5,081 nucleotides of DNA from Bacillota bacterium (lineage in GTDB: Bacteria; Bacillota; Clostridia; Oscillospirales; JAKOTC01): assembly GCA_029776465.1 (NCBI GenBank), contig JAKOTC010000187.1:1-5081 (forward strand), given 5' to 3'. Position numbers and translations under genes: made by a program. The notes beneath the pieces are model-generated. The model did no database searches. It had not been told where the DNA came from and was given only the letters and a program-made list of their open reading frames with translations. Positions 4,155 to 5,081 of this stretch are shown here, piece by piece. Every line of letters starts with the position of its first letter. Within the stretch, counting starts at the first letter, position 1.

Positions 4155-4925
4155 ATGCAACAGAATAAAGTAGAGATCTGCGGAGTAAACACCTCAAAAC
4201 TGAAAACGCTATCCGAAAGCGAAAAGCAAAAACTGCTGGAAAGAGCCAAGGCTGGTGATGTCGAAGCCCGAAACGAATTAATCAACGGGAATCTGCGTTT
4301 AGTACTCAGCGTCATTCAGCGATTTTTGAACAGAGACGAAAATCCCGATGATCTGTTTCAAGTTGGCTGTATCGGGCTAATAAAAGCAATTGATAATTTT
4401 GATACGTCCCACAATGTCCGTTTGTCCACTTATGCTGTTCCTATGATTATCGGCGAGATCAGGCGCTATCTTCGGGACAATAACAGCCTGAGGGTTAGCC
4501 GCTCGACCAAGGATCTGGCCTACCGCGCCATGCAGACCCGTGAAATGCTGACAAACAAAGAGCTGCGGGAACCCACCGTGGATGAAATAGCAAAAGAAAT
4601 GAACCTTTCCAAAGAAGAAGTTGTGCTGGCCTTGGAAGCTCTGGTAGAACCTGTCTCCCTTTTCGAGCCGGTTTTTTCGGACTCGGGAGATACCATCTAT
4701 GTGATGGATCAGGTCAGTGACCATAACGATGATAAAAACTGGCTGGATGAGATTGCATTGAAGGATGCCATCGAGTCTTTGGGCGAACGTGAAAAGAAAA
4801 TCCTATCCCTTCGCTTCTTCGCGGGGAAAACGCAAATGGAGGTGGCCGAGGAAATCGGAATCAGCCAGGCGCAGGTTTCCCGATTGGAAAAAAGCGCATT
4901 AAAACGAATCAAACGAGAAGTTTAG
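4155..4925 (+). CDS. sigG: RNA polymerase forespore sigma factor SigG
   Basis: Directs RNA polymerase to late forespore genes after engulfment. The N-terminus MQQNKVEICGVNTSKL is the SigG hallmark and aligns without gaps to B. subtilis MSRNKVEICGVDTSKL; SigF and SigB lack it. Region 2 includes NGNLRLVLSVIQRF (44-57), DLFQVGCIGLIKAID (66-80) and STYAVPMIIGEIRRYLRDNN (91-110). Region 3 covers roughly 111-190, and region 4 ends with the helix-turn-helix KTQMEVAEEIGISQAQVSRLE (residues about 225-245). Asn44 aligns with Asn45 of B. subtilis SigG, which I recall as important for inhibition by Gin/CsfB. I chose the ATG at 4155 over the adjacent ATG at 4152: GAGG (4145-4148) is then 6 rather than 3 bases away, and the length matches the family (256 aa). 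It has its own forespore-type promoter and a terminator. The usual spoIIGA-sigE neighbours are not immediately upstream here. Confidence 0.97.
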   Translation: MQQNKVEICGVNTSKLKTLSESEKQKLLERAKAGDVEARNELINGNLRLVLSVIQRFLNRDENPDDLFQVGCIGLIKAIDNFDTSHNVRLSTYAVPMIIGEIRRYLRDNNSLRVSRSTKDLAYRAMQTREMLTNKELREPTVDEIAKEMNLSKEEVVLALEALVEPVSLFEPVFSDSGDTIYVMDQVSDHNDDKNWLDEIALKDAIESLGEREKKILSLRFFAGKTQMEVAEEIGISQAQVSRLEKSALKRIKREV

Positions 4926-4932
4926 CATAAAT

Positions 4933-4969
4933 GAAGCCGGCCGCCCGAAGGCACCGGCTTCTGTTATTT
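4933..4969 (+). terminator. Intrinsic terminator after sigG
   Basis: GAAGCCGG (4933-4940) pairs perfectly with CCGGCTTC (4954-4961). An inner GCC-CGAA-GGC helix stacks in the loop, and TGTTATTT (4962-4969) follows. It starts 7 bases after the sigG stop codon and makes sigG the end of its transcript. Confidence 0.85.
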
Positions 4970-5042
4970 CGGGGATTAACAATCGTTGTAACAGGCAAAA
5001 AATGAACAATTTGTAGAAAATTATGATTTTTGAAGATTTTTG

Positions 5043-5071
5043 TTGACAAAGGGCATCAAAATATGTAATAT
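5043..5071 (+). promoter_or_regulatory. Sigma-A-type promoter for a gene beyond the right edge
   Basis: A perfect TTGACA (5043-5048), a 17-base spacer and TAATAT (5066-5071, 4 of 6 bases of TATAAT) lie in an A/T-rich stretch. Transcription would start near 5078 and run out of the window. No coding sequence is visible between the sigG terminator and this site. Confidence 0.65.
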
Positions 5072-5081
5072 TGTTTAGGCA

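Noticed and set aside
4377..4724. Minus-strand ORFs of 61-115 codons opposite sigG
   Set aside because: The plus strand encodes an intact SigG with every sigma region, and the opposite frames show no recognisable domain.
1..5081. CRISPR arrays, tRNA or rRNA genes, insertion sequences, integrase or phage genes
   Set aside because: No regularly spaced repeats, cloverleaf with CCA-type acceptor, terminal inverted repeats or transposase motifs were seen on either strand.

Overview
The window looks like chromosome of a spore-forming low-to-mid GC Firmicute, most likely class Clostridia (possibly Oscillospiraceae-like, an inference). It holds a forespore sigma factor (SigG), an ECF-type transporter S component, a type I-beta DAHP synthase with a fused regulatory N-terminus, and an aroF-aroB-aroA order. 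Shine-Dalgarno sites are strong and AGGAGG-like, and there are clear sigma-A promoters.

Left half (1-2992, all minus strand): a tight shikimate-pathway operon reading aroF, aroB, aroA, with aroA running off the left edge. DAHP synthase makes the first committed intermediate, AroB cyclises it to 3-dehydroquinate, and AroA acts near the end of the pathway. A near-consensus sigma-A promoter (2955-2983) lies about 215 nt upstream of aroF. The leader between them contains an unannotated 27-codon ORF (2841-2924) in which 10 residues are Phe, Tyr or Trp. A GC-rich intrinsic terminator (2773-2805) follows it, before the aroF start. This has the architecture of ribosome-mediated transcription attenuation by a leader peptide that senses all three aromatic amino acids, and it is the most interesting item here. 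A perfect 17-bp palindrome covers the -35 box of the same promoter and may be an operator.

Middle (2993-3592, minus strand): a six-helix ECF transporter S component with its own sigma-A promoter. I see no terminator between it and the aro promoter.

Right half (3593-5081, plus strand): a 60-residue glycine-zipper membrane protein, then sigG. Both are preceded by sequences resembling sigma-F/sigma-G (forespore) promoters: GTATA-N15-GGAAAAATAA and GTATG-N14-GGTAATACTT. Both have stem-loops in their 5' leaders. sigG ends at an intrinsic terminator, and a new sigma-A promoter for an off-window gene closes the window. The divergent region around 3600 separates a vegetative biosynthesis/transport block from a probable forespore block.
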